64,000 nt of DNA, taken from positions 18,295,001 to 18,359,000 of the forward strand of contig NC_092673.1 of assembly GCF_964355755.1 (NCBI RefSeq), read 5' to 3'. Source of the DNA: Antedon mediterranea (taxonomy: Eukaryota > Echinodermata > Crinoidea > Comatulida > Antedonidae). The notes beneath the pieces are model-generated. The model ran no database searches, was not told the DNA's origin, and saw only the letters and a list, made by a program, of their open reading frames with translations. Made by a program: the position numbers and the translations under genes. Positions 34,976 through 48,800 of this stretch are shown here, in pieces (the first letter of the stretch is position 1; every line of letters begins with the position of its first letter).

Positions 34976-36548
34976 TTTTATTGATGCAATTTTCATCATG
35001 ATGATGATTAGGTTTAAAAAAGGTGGTAAAAAACTTTTTTTTAACCAGAGGCTTCCATTGGTACACCAAAGAGACGTAAAAAAATGAATTCATAAAAATG
35101 CAATATATAATATGTTATGTACCCAATATATCGTTTATTATTGTTCTGAAAAAATAATAAATAATAATGATATACATTCCAAAAATTTATAAATTAACAT
35201 ATTTCTCGTTTTCGGCAGGAAATTTAACTGAAAATATTGGAATCTAATATCAAATAACCAGGCCATTTACTTTGGTGTTTATTTTGTTAAGTTGGAATAA
35301 ATTCCAGTTGATAAAGTAATTGTTAACAATAACTAGATATGAATATCAATCAATATGTTATTACAAAATAGAAAAAAAAAATCATTAGAAGAATGTTGTA
35401 AACATTTAAAAATAAATCACTTTGGGAATTGACAATTTAATAATTATCATTGTCAAATTGACCTTATAATATACTAGCAATTTTACCTGCCTGAGGTTTC
35501 AAACTTAGTTTAAAGCCTTCTCAGTACATAACACCCGACTCCAGTATCTCCCTATATTCGCCAACCCCCACCCCTCTTTAATAACACCCCCACCCCTCTT
35601 TAATAACACCCCCACCCCTCTTTAATAACACCCTACACTCTTTTTTTAAAAAAATAAATTCTTCCCCCAACAAATTCAATTCAACTTTAGCTTCAAAATG
35701 AGAGGGGTATACATAGCTATGATATGCCTATGGTTTAAGTACGTTGTAAACTGTGTAAATGAATAGGTGTCATATTGACTGATAATTAAAATATCTAATT
35801 TTGGTATTGTGTTCCCTCCCCCAGCCTTCTTTCTCCTTTAGCCATCCCAGCCACAATTAACTAACCTTAACTCTACCCCAGGACAGTTCAAATGTAGTAA
35901 CTTTTCCTAGTACAATTCCAATCATTATACTTCATTACGCCAGTATTTCAGCTCCCCCTCCTCCCTCCTCCTTCCCAACACACCCCAGATACTGGGTGAT
36001 GCGTTTAGACGGTTCCAGTACTAATAATGTTAGCCATCACTCCAACCCATAATCCCTCAGTGGCAGTTTTCAAATGTAGTTTAAAACGTTCCCAGTACAG
36101 TTTCAGTCATGGTGATAGGCCTACATCCCCACCCCAAACTCCCAGCCCCTTCCCAGTGATAATTAAAATACTTTAACAATTTCCTACCACAATTCTGGTC
36201 AATTTTATAGCCTACCACCCCTACCCTAAGCAAAATCCCCACTATCCCCTGAACCCCAACTCTCACATCCTATCTCCCCACCCCCTCTCCCACTAAATCC
36301 CCGGACTTTTTGAAATGTAGTTTAAAACCTTCCCAGTACAATTGCGATCATTTTGATACCCCATATGTATGGTTACATGCAGAAACAGAAATTTGTATAA
36401 TGAACAAACATCGAAAGTATTTTCACATTTAATTTTTCCTTTTCTCTTCATGTCAAGCAATTTCTGTTATTTTCTTCATCACGTCTGTCTAATGAGTGAG
36501 TTCTCTCCTTTCAATTAGTTTAGTATGTCAACTTCAGATATTTGGGTA
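34976..36548. other. No gene; C-rich degenerate repeats
   Basis: 35575-35635 holds three copies of a 24-bp AATAACACCCCCACCCCTCTTT unit. From 35500 to 36360, stretches like AAATGTAGTTTAAAACCTTCCCAGTACAATT recur at roughly 200-bp spacing among CCCC-rich runs. No coding sequence. Confidence 0.5.
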
Positions 36549-38082
36549 TAGACCGGCAGCCCAGAGACATTTGGTTAGATGAGCTAGGTACCAATATCTG
36601 ACTATTTGAGTGTGTTGGGGGTCACTTGAAGTGAATGAAAATGGGAGTCTGCCGGGTACCCCCTGCTGCGTCTAGACCGGGGGGACCCCGAAACGTGCTA
36701 AAAAATCGGCACAGGTTAGATGAGAGAGATACCACCCAATTTTACCACCATGGGATGCCCATTGGCATCCTTATAACAGTATCACAAACGACAGACTTTT
36801 TCTCTGCTGCAAAAGGCCCGCCAGACCCCCCGAGGGAGGGCCTAAAATGGGGTTAGCATAGATGAGTGAGGTACCACTCAAAATCAATTCCAAACGAACA
36901 AGTTGTGTTCATACAATACTAAATGGATAACAACAGACTAATTGTCTGCTGCACCGCAAGTGCCAGACACCCCAAAGTTAGACTAGAAGCCCCCCTTCCC
37001 CCAACTAACCCAGCTTAGATATTGTAGATACCACCAGCAACCAATGTTATATGATTTAGCACATTGTAAGCAATACCAAATGACCTATTACAGACTATCT
37101 GAACACTGCCCTGGCCCTGGCAGACCCCTCTAAAGTTAGACTAGAGACCCTCTTTCCCCAACTAGCCCAGCTTAGATATTGTAGATACCACCAGCAACCA
37201 ATGTTATGATTTAGCACATTGTAAGCAATCACCAAATGACCTATTACAAACTATCTGTACACTGCCTTGACCCTGGCAGACCCCTCTAAAGTTCGACTAG
37301 AGACTCCATTCCCCCAACTGGCCTAGCTTAGATATTGTTGATACCACCTGCAACCAATGTTATAATTATGATTTAGCACATTGTAAGCAATACAAAATGA
37401 CCTATAACAGACTATCTGTACACTGCCTTGGCACTGGCAGACCCCTCTAAAGTTCCCCCATTTACCCCAAGTATATAGCCTACCTTAGATATTGTAGATA
37501 CCACCAGCAGCAAAAAAATAACCACCCAAAACAACATGTTTAATTGAATAAAGTTTAACTTTAATCAAACTAACACAAAACAATTGAAAATATATCAATG
37601 ACGATAAAATGACCATTACCATTCTAAAGGGGAAAATAGTTTAAGAGTTTCAATTAAAACTTATATAATTATAAGCCAAATATATATAACAAGTATGGAT
37701 TCGGGTAAATTTAGCATTCCTTGCCTTTGGATGTCAAAGATACATCCGTCTGTAACTCTTGGACATATTTTGAGAGAAAGCTTAGTAATCACCCTAATCA
37801 AATTCAGGATGGTAGTAACTTAATCTAAAGTGATTTGATTAATTAATAGTGGGTAATTTTAAATGCTGTATATTATAATCTTAATCCTGTATTCATATGT
37901 ATATATATATATTTATAAATCCAAAGGCAAATTACTGAAAAAATGACAATGCTGTGGGTATCAGTGGCTGGATCTCAATGGAGATACAAAAAAAAAGCGA
38001 AAAGCTAAATCAAAACGATAAAGTAAACAGCCAGAAAAGTTAGCAGAGCTTTCGCGCAACACTAGCCCTTCATCAGTGCAAG
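36549..38082. repeat. Left arm of the 5.4-kb inverted repeat
   Basis: Complement of 41975-40441. Tandem subrepeats occupy 36975-37510; the Penelope-type terminal sequence occupies about 37920-38082. Confidence 0.8.
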
Positions 38083-38329
38083 TCTTATATAGATGCGTTG
38101 AGGCTGCAAACGTGCTCAATTGGAATCAAGAGCGAATATATATTTTTATAAAGTAGATGGAACACGGACGTCTATTACACGGTGTTTCACGTTAAACGAT
38201 CTTCAGATAGACTGAACAATACCGTATCTCGATCGAAAAAAATATTTAAAAAAAAAATTATAAATATATATAATTTTTTTTTATGTACTTTATTTATGTA
38301 GATATGTAGTACTGTATCTATTAAAAAAG

Positions 38330-40010
38330 GTATTTGAACAAAATTAGAGATCTCAATGAGATCCAAATTGACAATTGCCGCAAAATCCTCACTGAGTTTG
38401 ACGTTGAAATTCACTCTAGAACTAAGAAGTTGAAAAGAGAACTTCCTGCATCCTAGTTTCAAAACAAACTCAGGATTATCGCCAATGACTGCCGTAAACA
38501 ATCAACGGTAATGGCCCGAAGGGAACATCACAAATTTGGTCTACCATGCAGACTTGGTCATTTCAACACAAATGACTCTACCTTCGGATGACTTCAGGGC
38601 TTTTAGGAAACCCTGCAGAAGGTTCGTTGGGACATATAACAAGAATCAGAGCAACACCTCTGATTCAGTTGTTGAAATTGTCGACTTTCCGAAGGAGAGA
38701 AAAAACTTCCTTCCCGAGGACTTAAATTCTGCCCAAAACCAAGGCAGGTCGGCGCACAACAACTATCTTTGGATATAGAGTCTTTTTCTAGAAGATTACG
38801 ATTACGTGAATATTTTGCTGATTCAGACAGCAGCACCACACAAAACGAAGGCAACGTTAACAAATTTAAACCAAAAAGTTCCTGGAATCCACCTAAAAAT
38901 CGTTGTCCAGCTTTAGAAACATTTATCCAGGCTATTGAGGAGGATGTACAAAACTACGTCCCGAGTCCAGATAAACGTGACAATCTCAAAACAAGAGAGG
39001 CAGGCCATTGCCAAATTGCGTCAGCGTAATGATATCATCATTAAACCCGCTGATAAAGGTTCTGCCACTGTTGCTATGGACATCAAATTTTATTAAGAGG
39101 AATCCTTAAGACAGCTTCATTATATATCGTAAACTCACAACGGAACCCACCCCGGAAATTGCGGATAAGGTGGCAAAATCTGTTTCTGTGATGGTAAAAA
39201 AAAACACTCCATCGATCCTAAGATTTACAGTTACCAAATCCACTAGTAGCGTTGATTTTGTGGACACTATAGTGACCATAGAAAATGGTACTCTCAAAAC
39301 TGACCTATTCCGTAAACCCACTGATAAAAATATGTACCTGCTCCCTAGCAGTTGTCATCCCCAACATTGTACTAAAAACATACCGAACAGTAAAGCATTA
39401 CCTATCAGACGTATCTGTTCTTCAGATTTAGATTTTCAGAATCGTACCGAAGAACTAACCGGACATCTCCGGAATAGAAATTACAAACCTATCAACCTAG
39501 GTTGCCTCCATTACGGGGCTATTAATTTATTGAGAAACATATGCCCATTCTACAGTCCACAGAACGTCTCAGGACTGTTTTTCCGGAACCACCCATTATT
39601 GCATTTCGTAGACCTCCCAACCTTCGTGATATAGTCAGATCCAAATGTAAGAGTGAAATTAACTCTCATGACAGTCAAAATTTGGGCAGTCACCTTTGCG
39701 CCAAATCTTGCAAAACTTGTTCATTGGTTGATTCTACTGAAAAATTTAAGAGTAACCAAACTGGCCACATTTTTCGGATAAGACAATCAATTAATTGTCT
39801 AACCAAAAACGTCATTTATCTCATATACTGTAATATTTGTGGCAAACAGTACGTCGGAGAAACCAAAAACACTCTCCATATGAGAATGACACAACACAGA
39901 TCAGCTATCAACACATTAAAGCTTGTTCAACCTGTAGCCGAACATTTTAATTCATCTGGTCACTCGATAACAAATTTCAGAGTTATTGCAATATTCCATG
40001 TGTCAAATGG
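38330..40010 (+). pseudogene. Penelope-like element ORF with RT core deleted
   Basis: Plus-strand segments in several frames: KIRDLNEIQIDNCRKILTEF near 38337, FRAFRKPCRRFVGTY (38595-38640), DIIIKPADKGSATVAMD near 39033, TPEIADKVAKSV, then directly FTVTKSTSSVDF.DTIVTI, LFRKPTDKNMYLLPSSCHP, and finally, in a new frame, PPNLRDIVRSKC, a CAKSCKTC cysteine pair and the GIY-YIG endonuclease segment VIYLIYCNICGKQYVGETKN (about 39811-39870). In intact Penelope elements several hundred residues of RT palm lie between the PADKG segment and the FTV.. segment; here they are absent, so no catalytic YADD is present. Frameshifts occur near 38770, 39030 and 39600. It cannot move by itself. Confidence 0.85.
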
Positions 40011-40440
40011 AGCGACAAAACTTGCAAAGACAAGGAAAACCACTGGGAATTACAACTTAAAACCACAAAACCTTTTGTACTTAACATTAGAAACATACTC
40101 CCAGGTTGGTAAAATTATTCCATTGTCTACCTACATTTAAGTATCAATATTAACCACCATTTAAGCTGTTTTTAGTCGCGTGGACGCGACTCTATAGTTC
40201 ACTATGTCGGCGGTCGGTCGGTCTGTCGGTCTGTCTGTCGGTCCGGTATCACTATGCGTTTTAGCACGCGACTTATGGCTGTTGGCCGTGTTTAGTTTCA
40301 TTCCAAAATTGTTTATACTGTATCTCTACCAAGCTACCTTCTTTGTTTTCTACTCTTATTCAGACTCCACCCTGTCTCCTTTTGTTGTATTTCTTTTATT
40401 CCTGTCCACCCAGGCAGCACTTGCCAGCTCTTATCCTTCA

Positions 40441-41975
40441 CTTGCAATGATGAAGGGCTAGTGTTGCCCGAAAGCTCTGCTAACGTTTCTGGCTGTTTTA
40501 CTTTAGCCTTTTGATTTAGCTTTTCACTTTTTTTTTGTATCTCCATTGAGATTCAGCCACTGATACCCACAGCATTGTCATTGTTTCAGTTATTTGCCTT
40601 TGGATTTATATATATAAATATATATAGAGGATTAAGATTATAATATACAGCATTTAAAATTACCAACTATTAATTAATCAAATCACTTTTGATTAAGTTA
40701 CTACAATCCTGAATTTGATTAAGGTGATTACTAAGCTTTCTCTTAAAATAGGTTGCAAGAGTTACAGACGAATGTATCTTTGACATTCAAAGGCAAGGAA
40801 TTCCAGATCCTCACAATTCTTAGCAGGAATGCTAAATTTACTCGAATCCGTACTTGTTTATATTTGGCTTATATAAGTTTGAAGTGAAACTCTTAAACTA
40901 TTTTTCCCTTTAAAATGGTAATGGTCATTTTATCGTCATTGATGTGATATATTTTCAATTGTTTTGTGTTAGTTCGATTAAAGTTAAACTTTATTCAATT
41001 AAATATGTTGTTTTGTGTGGTTTTTTTGGTGGTATCTACAATATCTAAGGATATACTTGGGGTAAATGGGGGAACTTTAGAGAGGTCTGCCAGTGCCATG
41101 GCAGTGTACAGATAGTCTGTTATAGGTCATTTGATATTGCTTACAATGTGCTAAATCATAATTATAACATTGGTTGCTGGTGGTATCTACAATATCTAAG
41201 CTAGGCCAGTTGGGGGAATGGAGTCTCTAGCCGAACTTTAGAGGGGTCTGCCAGGGCCAAGGCAGTGTACGGATAGTTTGTAATAGGTCATTTGGTGATT
41301 GCTTACAATGTGCTAAATCATATAACATTGGTTGCTGGTGGTATCTACAATATCTAAGCTGGGCTAGTTGGGGAAAGAGGGGTCTCTAGTCTAACTTTAG
41401 AGGGGTCTGCCAGGGCCAGGGCAGTGTTCAGATAGTCTGTAATTATAGGTCATTTGGTATTGCCTACATGTGCTAAATCATATAACATTGGTTGCTGGTG
41501 GTATCTACAATATCTAAGCTGGGTTAGTTGGGGGAAGGGGGGCCTAACTTTAGGGTGTCTGGCACTTGCGGTGCAGCAGACAATTAGTCTGTTGTTATCC
41601 ATTTAGTATTGTATGAACACAACTTGTTCGTTTGGAATTGATTTTGAGTGGTACCTCACTCATCTATGCTAACCCAATTTTAGGCCCTCCCTCGGGGTTC
41701 TGGCGGGCCTTTTGCAGCAGAGAAAAAGTCTGTCGTTTGTGATACTGTTATAAGGATGCCAATGGGCATCCCATGGTGGTAAAATTAGGTGGTATCTCTC
41801 TCATCTAACCTGTGCCGATTTTTTAGCACGTTTCGGGGTCCCCCCGGTCTAGACGCAGCAGGGGGTACCCGGCAGACTCCCATTTTCATTCACTTCAAGT
41901 GACCCCCAACACACTCAAATAGTCAGATATTGGTACCTAGCTCATCTAACCAAATGTCTCTGGGCTGCCGGTCTA
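40441..41975. repeat. Right arm of the 5.4-kb inverted repeat
   Basis: Inverted counterpart of 36549-38082. Bases 40204-40440, just inside, contain a CGGTCGGTCGGTCTGTCGGT run and belong to the Penelope core. Confidence 0.8.
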
Positions 41976-41978
41976 GTA

Positions 41979-44493
41979 GTCTACAGGTAGGTTCTAGAAT
42001 GTGTTTTGACATAATTTTAGTAAAAAGATAAATATATTGCCACATATGGTGTTTCATACATATGCTAATTTATCGATTATCGAAAAAAAACACAGTGGTC
42101 TCCAAAAAAAATTGAAACGCTATCCGGTGGACTAACATAAAAAAGAGAATATTAACTACAGACTTGGGGCAAGTCGTCTAATATTTAGGCAACTAATCTT
42201 TGTTATATGGATGATTTTACCAATGTACAGAAACAATTTTATTGCATTAAATATTTTTTCTTTAGTTTAAAATGTATGTCAGTATAGTGATTCATTTGTT
42301 CATGTTTGAAAGAGTTGGTGTCAGTTTATTTCAAAATGGTAGCATAAATCAATGTCGATGACCTATTACAATATAGTACACTCTCCCTCCCCTGAAATTG
42401 ACACTTAACAAGTATATATAACTTTACTTATTTAATTTAACTTTACAATCAATTGTGTTAATAATTAATGCATTTTAAGTTAAAGGCCAAAACTCAAATA
42501 GCGAAAGCTGATTTGTTTTGGTCTTTTTTGTCATAATTGTTAATGAAGTTTTTATATTATATTATGAGAGTGACAAATAAAGTATTTACACAATATATAT
42601 ATTTTGGCATTATGTGTACAATATGTTATTACAAAATAGACAAATAATTACAAGAATATATTATTTTATTATTATGTTATGAGAGTGACAAATAAAGTAT
42701 TTACACAAGTATATATATTTTGGCATTATGTGTACAACATAAATATAAAAAAAGATATTTTAAGTTTAAACACTCAAGTCGCTAGCATTACAAAGAATCT
42801 ACAATTTATTTTTAAAGAATTGTAAGGCAATTTAAAAAAATGTCCTAAATAGGATAGTTTTTGCAGTTTAATAAGCATGACAGATTTGCTCCTGTGTACT
42901 GAAATCCATTAAAGATATATTGTCACCTGGAAAATATATATATATTTTTCTTGAATATGCAATTTTAATGTCATAATAGTTATTCACTTTGACCAAAAAT
43001 TGGAGCGAAAATAAAATTTTTTACCTGAAAATAATGCAAAAAATAGTCAAATTATCAGACAATGGGTTGAAACTGCAGAATTCCCTATTCAAAGTTTGAT
43101 TTTATTAATCTTCATTTTTCATGTTTTTGGGGGACAATATATCCAGTACCCTGTGGACCCCTGTTGAATAAATTTGAACCTGGTGAACTTAAGAACAACA
43201 ATAATTAATGTTTAAATTTAAGCAACAACAAAATAAAGCTTATTGACTGATGATTGACAGTTTGGATGTATTTGTCATTGTCATGATAATAAAACAATTT
43301 AAAATAAAAAAGTAAACAAAATGTTTTTATTGTTCATGTGGATTGTTATTTTTTGTTTAATTTTGCATAAAGCATGCACACTCACAGATAGTGTATCTTA
43401 GTTTCATTATGCAAATTACGATTTTGTAGGTTAGATATTCATAATTAGGTGATACATTTGATATAAGGGCACTCTCCATACTAATTGGGAATTTAGGTGT
43501 AAGTTTCATTTTGATTGGTTCAGAAATGGTAATGGTAACATGCATAGTGAACAGGCTTGTTGTGGTTTTTGTTTATTATATATAATTTAAATTTATATAA
43601 ATTATTTAATAATTAAGTTAATATAAATATCAGGATAAGGATAAAACTGGTCAACAATTGTGGACAAATATTTCACTGTCACCTATCACCATCCTCGGCA
43701 TTCTATTTCCTATGGTGACATCCAGAAGAGGATTAGTTGGAACTGGAATTAGAATGGCGCTGTGAGAGTATCACTGAAATATTCATTAAAAAAATATCAT
43801 GTTGTTTACAACAACTAACACATAAGAATAATCATTTGTGAATTTAAATACTTGGTAATATCATGAAGGAAATAAAAAAGGATTACATTATTTTTTCCTC
43901 CATGATAGTACACAGTGTGTCTTGCTTTTGTGTGTACACTTTTATTGACTTAACCAACTTGACTGGACAATATCCAGATGCCAATTGTGTAGTAAAATGA
44001 TTTCATATGCTCTAGTTAACATGTTCTTTACAAAAGGTTGTTCTTTGTTAATATGAAGTATATAGAAACTACTTACTGTATAATAATATAAGTTGACAAC
44101 TTATATTTTCTGTTATTTTCTAGTATGCAAGACTGACTCTCAAAGTCATGTGACACACAGAACGCTGTAAACCGGGTGTTGGCACTTAGCATAACAATAA
44201 ACACCTTTGACGATGGACCAGGGATTGGAGGAATATTCAGACCTACAAGGGTAATTTATGGTTACCAATACCAGCAACTCTTTATGAATTTATTGTTAGT
44301 GACTGTGAGTTATATTATTCTTGTTTTCATTTCATTACAGTAATTTAACGTTTTAAGCTCTTTGTCATCTGAAAGTTACAAATAAACAGTACAGTTAAGC
44401 ACACAAGACACATGAATTTTGCTTTATCTAATCCAGCAGACGTATTTAGTGTGAGAACATAGATTACAATTTTTTTGTGATAAACTTACAGTA
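41979..44493. other. Repeat-laden intergenic stretch, no gene
   Basis: It includes the dispersed repeat copy at 42230-42425, a two-copy tandem repeat at 42550-42740 (TATGAGAGTGACAAATAAAGTATTTACACAA) and the MITE at 42909-43148. Near 44185 a short sequence GGGTGTTGGCACTTAGCATAACAATAA resembles part of the duplicated segment at 28735 and 30328. No coding sequence recognised. Confidence 0.5.
42909..43148. mobile_element. Small MITE, 240 bp
   Basis: Inverted ends TTAAAGATATATTGTCACCTGG and GGGGGACAATATATCCAG. The interior CACTTTGACCAAAAATT ... TCTTCATTTTTCATGTTTTTGGG also occurs at 52010-52190 as a second, less complete copy. Confidence 0.55.
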
Positions 44494-44545
44494 AGCTCTG
44501 TCTACACTATCAAACTATTTTGACAAAAGGGTCAGGTCAGGTCAT
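44494..44545. mobile_element. Half copy of a short MITE abutting the 31-bp satellite
   Basis: AGCTCTGTCTACACTATCAAA matches the end of the complete 103-bp element at 51782-51884. It stops at GGTCAGGTCAGGTCAT, where the satellite begins. Confidence 0.6.
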
Positions 44546-45336
44546 ACAGATCATCTTCAGGCAGTAACACCAGCATGCAGGTCATCTTCATTCAGTAACA
44601 CCACCATACAGGTCATCTTCATTCAGTAACACCAGCATATAGGTCATCTTCATGCAGTAACACCAGCATACAGTAATTTTCATCCAGTAACACCAGCATA
44701 CAGGTCATCTTCATTCAGTAACACCAGCATAAAGGTCATCTTCATGCATTAACACCAACATACAGGTCATCTTCATTCAGTAACACCAGCAAACAGGTCA
44801 TCTTCATTCAGTAACACCAGCATACAGGTCATCTTCATGCAGTAACACCAGCATACAGGTCATCGCCATCCAGTAACGCCAGCATACAGGTCATCTTCAT
44901 GAAGTAACACCAGCATACCGGTCATCTTCATGAAGTAATACAAGCATACAGGTCATCTCCATCCAGTAACGCCAGCATACAGGTCAATCTTCATGCAGTA
45001 ACACCAGCATACAGGTCATCTCATTCAGTAACGCCAGCATACAGGTCATCTTCATGCAGTAACGCCACCATACAGGTCATCTTCATCCAGTAACACCAGC
45101 ATACAGGTCATCTTCATTCAGTAACACCAGCATACAGGTCATCTTCAATTAGTAACACCAGCATACAGGTCATCTTCAATTAGTAACGCCAGCATACAGG
45201 TCATCTTCATCCAGTAACACTAGCATACAGGTCATCTTCATCCAGTAACACCAGCATACAGGTTATCTTCAGTTAGTAACGCCAGCATACAGGTCATCTT
45301 CATTCAGTAACACCAGCATACAGGTCATATTCAGTA
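44541..45336. repeat. 31-bp satellite, left block, about 25 copies
   Basis: Unit CAGGTCATCTTCATTCAGTAACACCAGCATA, with recurring variants (CATGCAG, CATCCAG, AATTAG; ACACCAG, ACGCCAG, ACACTAG). The array is direct and uninterrupted, with no unique spacers. It is cut by the LINE at 45337-50182 and resumes at 50183. Confidence 0.95.
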
Positions 45337-45826
45337 TTCAGATAATATTTATTTAGATAATAATGAATGAATATATACAAAATAGAAAAAAGATATTAAA
45401 GTGAACATAGATAAAGCAGTAATTGGTAGTCATTATTATCATGGATCCCTTCTAGAAGTTAAAAACTTGTCTCGTAGGGACCCATAACAAAACACATTAC
45501 TAAAAAAATATAAATAACCTAGAATATAATTATATAATTTAGGATAAAAAATTACAGTATAATAACATAACTAACATCTTCTTTATAAAAATTATTTAAA
45601 TTATATTTCAATAGTTTCATGATAATTATAAATGAAATAACTACCGATATTGGTAAATGAAAAAAAAATATGTATACATAAATTATAATTCCAGTATATA
45701 TATAGTATATACTATATATACATTATATATAGTATAGATTAAAGATTGCAATAATATACAACAACTAATATTTTGTGTAAGACATAAATAGTATATGAGT
45801 ATAAATAATGATAATAAGCATATTAA

Positions 45827-48800
45827 CTAAGCAGTATAATATTTAGATATATAATGATTCTTTAACTTTTTTCGGAAAGTAAATAATGATATTGACGTTT
45901 TGATATTTGGTGGGATATGATTCCACAAATTAGGACCTGATATAGTTATAAAAAATTTAGTTTTTGTTAGTCTAGCAAAAGGAATGTTTAAATGAGAAGT
46001 TCTTAAATTGTAATTGTGAAATTTGGTACGTTTACAGAGCATATCAATCATAGAAATAGGAAGTTGGTTTTTAAAATAATTAAACATAAAACTGGCAACT
46101 TGAACATTGTGGATATCCGTTAATTTTAATATACCAAGACGTTTAAAAAGGGGTTCAGATGAGGTTCTATATGGTGAAAAAGTAATAATTCTAGCTGCAC
46201 GTTTTTGTAATTTAGTTAATCTAGCAATATTAGAAGAGTAATCTGCAGCCCAAATAATGTTACAATACTGGAAATAAGGAAGTACAAGTGTGTTATAAAG
46301 AGAAATTAAAATATTTAGAGGGAAGAAGTGCTTAAGTCTGTTAATAATACTAATAGATCTTGATATTTTTTTCGAAACGTAATTTTGATGACTGGTCCAT
46401 TTGAGGTTTTCATGAATATATACACCTAAAAAAAGTGTTTCAGTTTTGCGTTCAATTTGAATTCCGCCAAGAAGTATATTTAGGTCATCAACTTTTAGTT
46501 TACGTTGAGAATTGTGAAAAATTAAATAATTTGTTTTAAGAGTATTAATAAGTAATTTGTTTGAAATAAACCAGTCACAAAATTTTGTTAATTCATCATT
46601 GAATGTAGTAAATAATAAATCAATATTGGAATTAGAGTAAAATAAGGTGGTGTCGTCGGCGAAGGATATTACTTGCAATTTGTTACTGACATTAGCCAGA
46701 TCATTAACATAAATAAGGAAGAGCAATGGCCCAAGCACAGATCCCTGTGGCACTCCGCAAGTAATATCCATCGTCGACGATGTACAAGATCCTAATGCAA
46801 CATATTGTTTTCTATCTTTCAAATAACTATTAAACCAATTCAATGAAATACCTCTAATTCCATAGCACTCAAGTTTTTTAATTAAATTATCGTGATTAAT
46901 AACATCGAAGGCCTTTGAAAGATCAATAAATAAACTTAATAAATTTTCTTTTGATTCAAATGAATTTGTAATATTATTAATAAGATCTAAAACGGCATGG
47001 GATGTAGAGTGATTTTTTCGAAAACCATATTGGCGTTTATTAAGTATATCAAATTTTGTGAGATAATCAGAAAGTTTAGAATACATGAGTTTTTCAATAA
47101 TTTTGGAAAACACTGAAAGTAGTGATATTGGCCGGTAATTAGATAATTGACTTCGTTCACCTTTCTTGAAAATGGGCACAACTTTAGCTAGTTTTAAGTG
47201 TGTTGGAAAAGTGCCAGATAAAAAAGATGAATTTATACAATGGGTAAGTTGGTGGATGATTAAGGGAGATATAGATTTTAAGACACGAGCAGTAATACCG
47301 TCAGATCCAGACCCTTTATTAGAATTTAGATTGTATATAGTTAGGTTAACATCATCAATTGAAACTGGGCTAATATAAAATGAGTTGGCAAACGCAGAAT
47401 GAAGATAAGATAATGGATCAGTTATATTAGTTGGCATACTATTAATAAGATTAGGACCAATTGTAGAAAAATAGTTGTTAAACGATTCACATATCTCTTT
47501 TTGAGTTTTGTAAATATTATCACCGTCTTTAATTAGATTCGGGTGCTTGTTATTATTATTACCTTTATTTAAAACAGAATTTATTACAAGCCATGTGTTC
47601 TTCAGATTACCTTTATATCTATCAAACTGGGAAGTATAATAATTCTTTTTAGCAGTGCGACAAAGATTAGTGAAAATATTATTATATTTTGTATAGTTTA
47701 ATTTGTCATTATTACTACGTGTGTGCATATATTTGTTATAAAGTTTATGTTTCCGAGAACTACATTTTAAGAGAGCAGATGACATCCATGGTTGTTTAAA
47801 CGTTTTATTTGATTTTATACTACTTTTAACCAAGTGTCTGGAGTGGATATTTGTAAATTTTTCAATAAATATATCAAAACTCAATCTTGGGTCACAATCA
47901 AATATCATAGACCAGTCTTCACCTTCTAAATCAATCGATAAGGCATTTAGGTCGTTTATACGAAATGAATAGTTGGCGCTATTATCATCAAGGTTTTGAT
48001 CATTAATTTCTTGATCAATGAACTGAAATATAGGAAGGTGGTCGGAGATATCATTAAGTAAAACACCAGCAACTATTTTATAGTTAGATTGTTTGGAATA
48101 AAAATGATCAATCAAGGTGGCCGAAGTTGAGGTAATCCTAGTTGGTTTTGAAATAGTTGGAAAAAAAGAATGGGAAATTAAGGTATTTAGGTAGGTGTTT
48201 GTTAATTTATGGTTATGGAATTTTAATAAATCAATATTGAAGTCTCCCATGAGATGACAATTTTTGTTTTCATTGTTAATTTGGGTTAATACATTATCGA
48301 CGGATTTAGTAAAAGAATCTAGCCCTCCACAGGGGGCTCTGTAAATAATGCCTATAATATCATTTTTTGTCTTTGAATTTTCAATCTCAACAAAAAGTGA
48401 TTCGGAAAGGTCGTCTGGTAATTTTAAGTCATTTCGAATTGTAATGCTAATATCATTACGTATAAAAAATGCAACTCCTCCGCCAATTTGATTATTGCTT
48501 CTATTGCTTGCAAAGAAGGAGTAGTTAATGAAAGGAATAGGGGAGTTTTCATTATACCATGTTTCACTGATACCGATTATGGAAAATTTGTTATTAATTG
48601 AATTCAAAAGGCATTCGAGATCATTAACTTTATGCGTAATACTTCTAATATTAAGATGCAGGAGAGATAGTTTAGTATTAAAGGATGTATTAAACTTAGA
48701 ATTAAATTGTGAATAATCATAAAAGCTGCATTCATCTAGGGTAACTGACTGTGAATTGAGATTATTAATTAGTTGATCAAAAGATTCATCATATTTGTCA

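Larger units (their letters stand above)
36549..41975. mobile_element. 5.4-kb inverted-repeat element centred on a Penelope-like core
   Basis: Arms 36549-38082 and 40441-41975 (about 1.53 kb each) are inverted copies with few mismatches. The outer ends are TAGACCGGCAGCCCAGAGAC and its complement, flanked by GTA on both sides (possible 3-bp target duplication). Outer arm parts carry ATGAGAGAGATACCACC and three to four tandem units of about 160 bp (GATATTGTAGATACCACCAG ... CTGGCAGACCCCTCTAAAG). Inner arm ends carry GCTAAATCAAAACG, AACAGCCAGAAAAG and ACTAGCCCTTCATCAGTGCA, sequence typical of Penelope pseudo-LTRs. Confidence 0.8.

Noticed and set aside
32909-35093. ORFs of 190-424 codons on both strands with six-residue repeats
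   Set aside because: They follow wholly from an 18-bp repeat whose length is a multiple of three. Several frames and both strands are open at once, and there are no splice or promoter signs.
38187-38501. Minus-strand 104-codon ORF in the Penelope core
   Set aside because: It overlaps the plus-strand Penelope N-terminal coding sequence (KIRDLNEIQIDNCRKILTEF), which has recognisable family motifs.
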